From Microbacteriaceae bacterium UBA6152 (GTDB taxonomy: Bacteria > Actinomycetota > Actinomycetes > Actinomycetales > Microbacteriaceae), in the NCBI GenBank assembly GCA_002423075.1, contig DIUS01000131.1:1-7655 (forward strand): DNA of 7,655 bases. Reading direction: 5' to 3'. The notes beneath the pieces are model-generated. The model was not told where the DNA came from. It saw only the letters and a list, made by a program, of their open reading frames with translations, and ran no database searches. Each line of letters opens with the position of its first letter. The stretch's first letter is position 1. This document shows, one piece after another, positions 7,623 through 7,655 of the stretch. Both the position numbers and the translations under genes were made by a program.

Positions 7623-7655
7623 CGGCGCTCTCCGGCTCGCCGTCCGGTGCTCCGG
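7612..7655 (-). CDS. Possible C-terminal tail of the upstream gene
   Basis: One minus-strand frame entering from the right edge reads GAPDGEPESADAR and stops at TAG (7614-7612), 11 bases inside the HAD gene. The composition (Pro, Glu, Asp, Ala) suits a disordered actinobacterial C-terminus. A short overlap would match the compact style of this operon. With only 13 codons, and the two other frames also open to the edge, it is a suggestion only. Confidence 0.3.
   Translation of the reverse strand, partial: GAPDGEPESADAR
7628..7633 (-). promoter_or_regulatory. Ribosome binding site of the HAD phosphatase gene
   Basis: GGAGAG on the minus strand lies 5 bases before the ATG at 7622. It supports this start, which also leaves 13 residues before the first beta strand of the HAD core. 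Confidence 0.6.

Overview
The window is high-GC DNA with actinobacterial gene order, most likely from the family Microbacteriaceae. Three things point that way: the protein sequences, frequent GTG starts, and a gene order that closely follows the Mycobacterium tuberculosis block Rv1692-Rv1700 (HAD phosphatase, small protein, tlyA, ppnK/nadK, recN, two envelope genes, pyrG, NUDIX hydrolase). The family call is made by eye from sequence resemblance, not from a search.

Layout. Positions 7655 down to 2903 hold a tightly packed minus-strand operon: the tail of an unknown gene, a HAD-IIA sugar/glycerol-phosphate phosphatase, a 60-residue conserved-type small protein, tlyA (rRNA 2'-O-methyltransferase), nadK (NAD kinase) and recN (DNA repair ATPase). 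Three of its four internal junctions are 4-base GTGA stop/start overlaps, which suggests translational coupling. A convergent intergenic stretch (2807-2902) carries a strong hairpin that could terminate transcription from both sides. A plus-strand gene at 1922-2806 encodes an unrecognised lipoprotein made of two copies of the same domain. A 73-base divergent region (1849-1921) separates it from pyrG (CTP synthase, minus strand, 79-1848). The pyrG stop overlaps the start of a further minus-strand gene that runs off the left edge and is probably the NUDIX hydrolase.

How the genes fit together. The operon mixes ordinary housekeeping roles: NADP supply, ribosomal RNA modification, double-strand-break repair, CTP supply and phosphate-ester turnover. 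Nothing in the window looks like a defence system, mobile element, biosynthetic cluster or new enzymatic system. The accessory part is the inverted lipoprotein gene. It sits where M. tuberculosis has Rv1697-Rv1698 (the SteA/SteB pair). Other points worth a second look are its internal duplication, the likely leaderless overlapping divergent promoters, and an unexpectedly frequent octamer (GAGCATCC).
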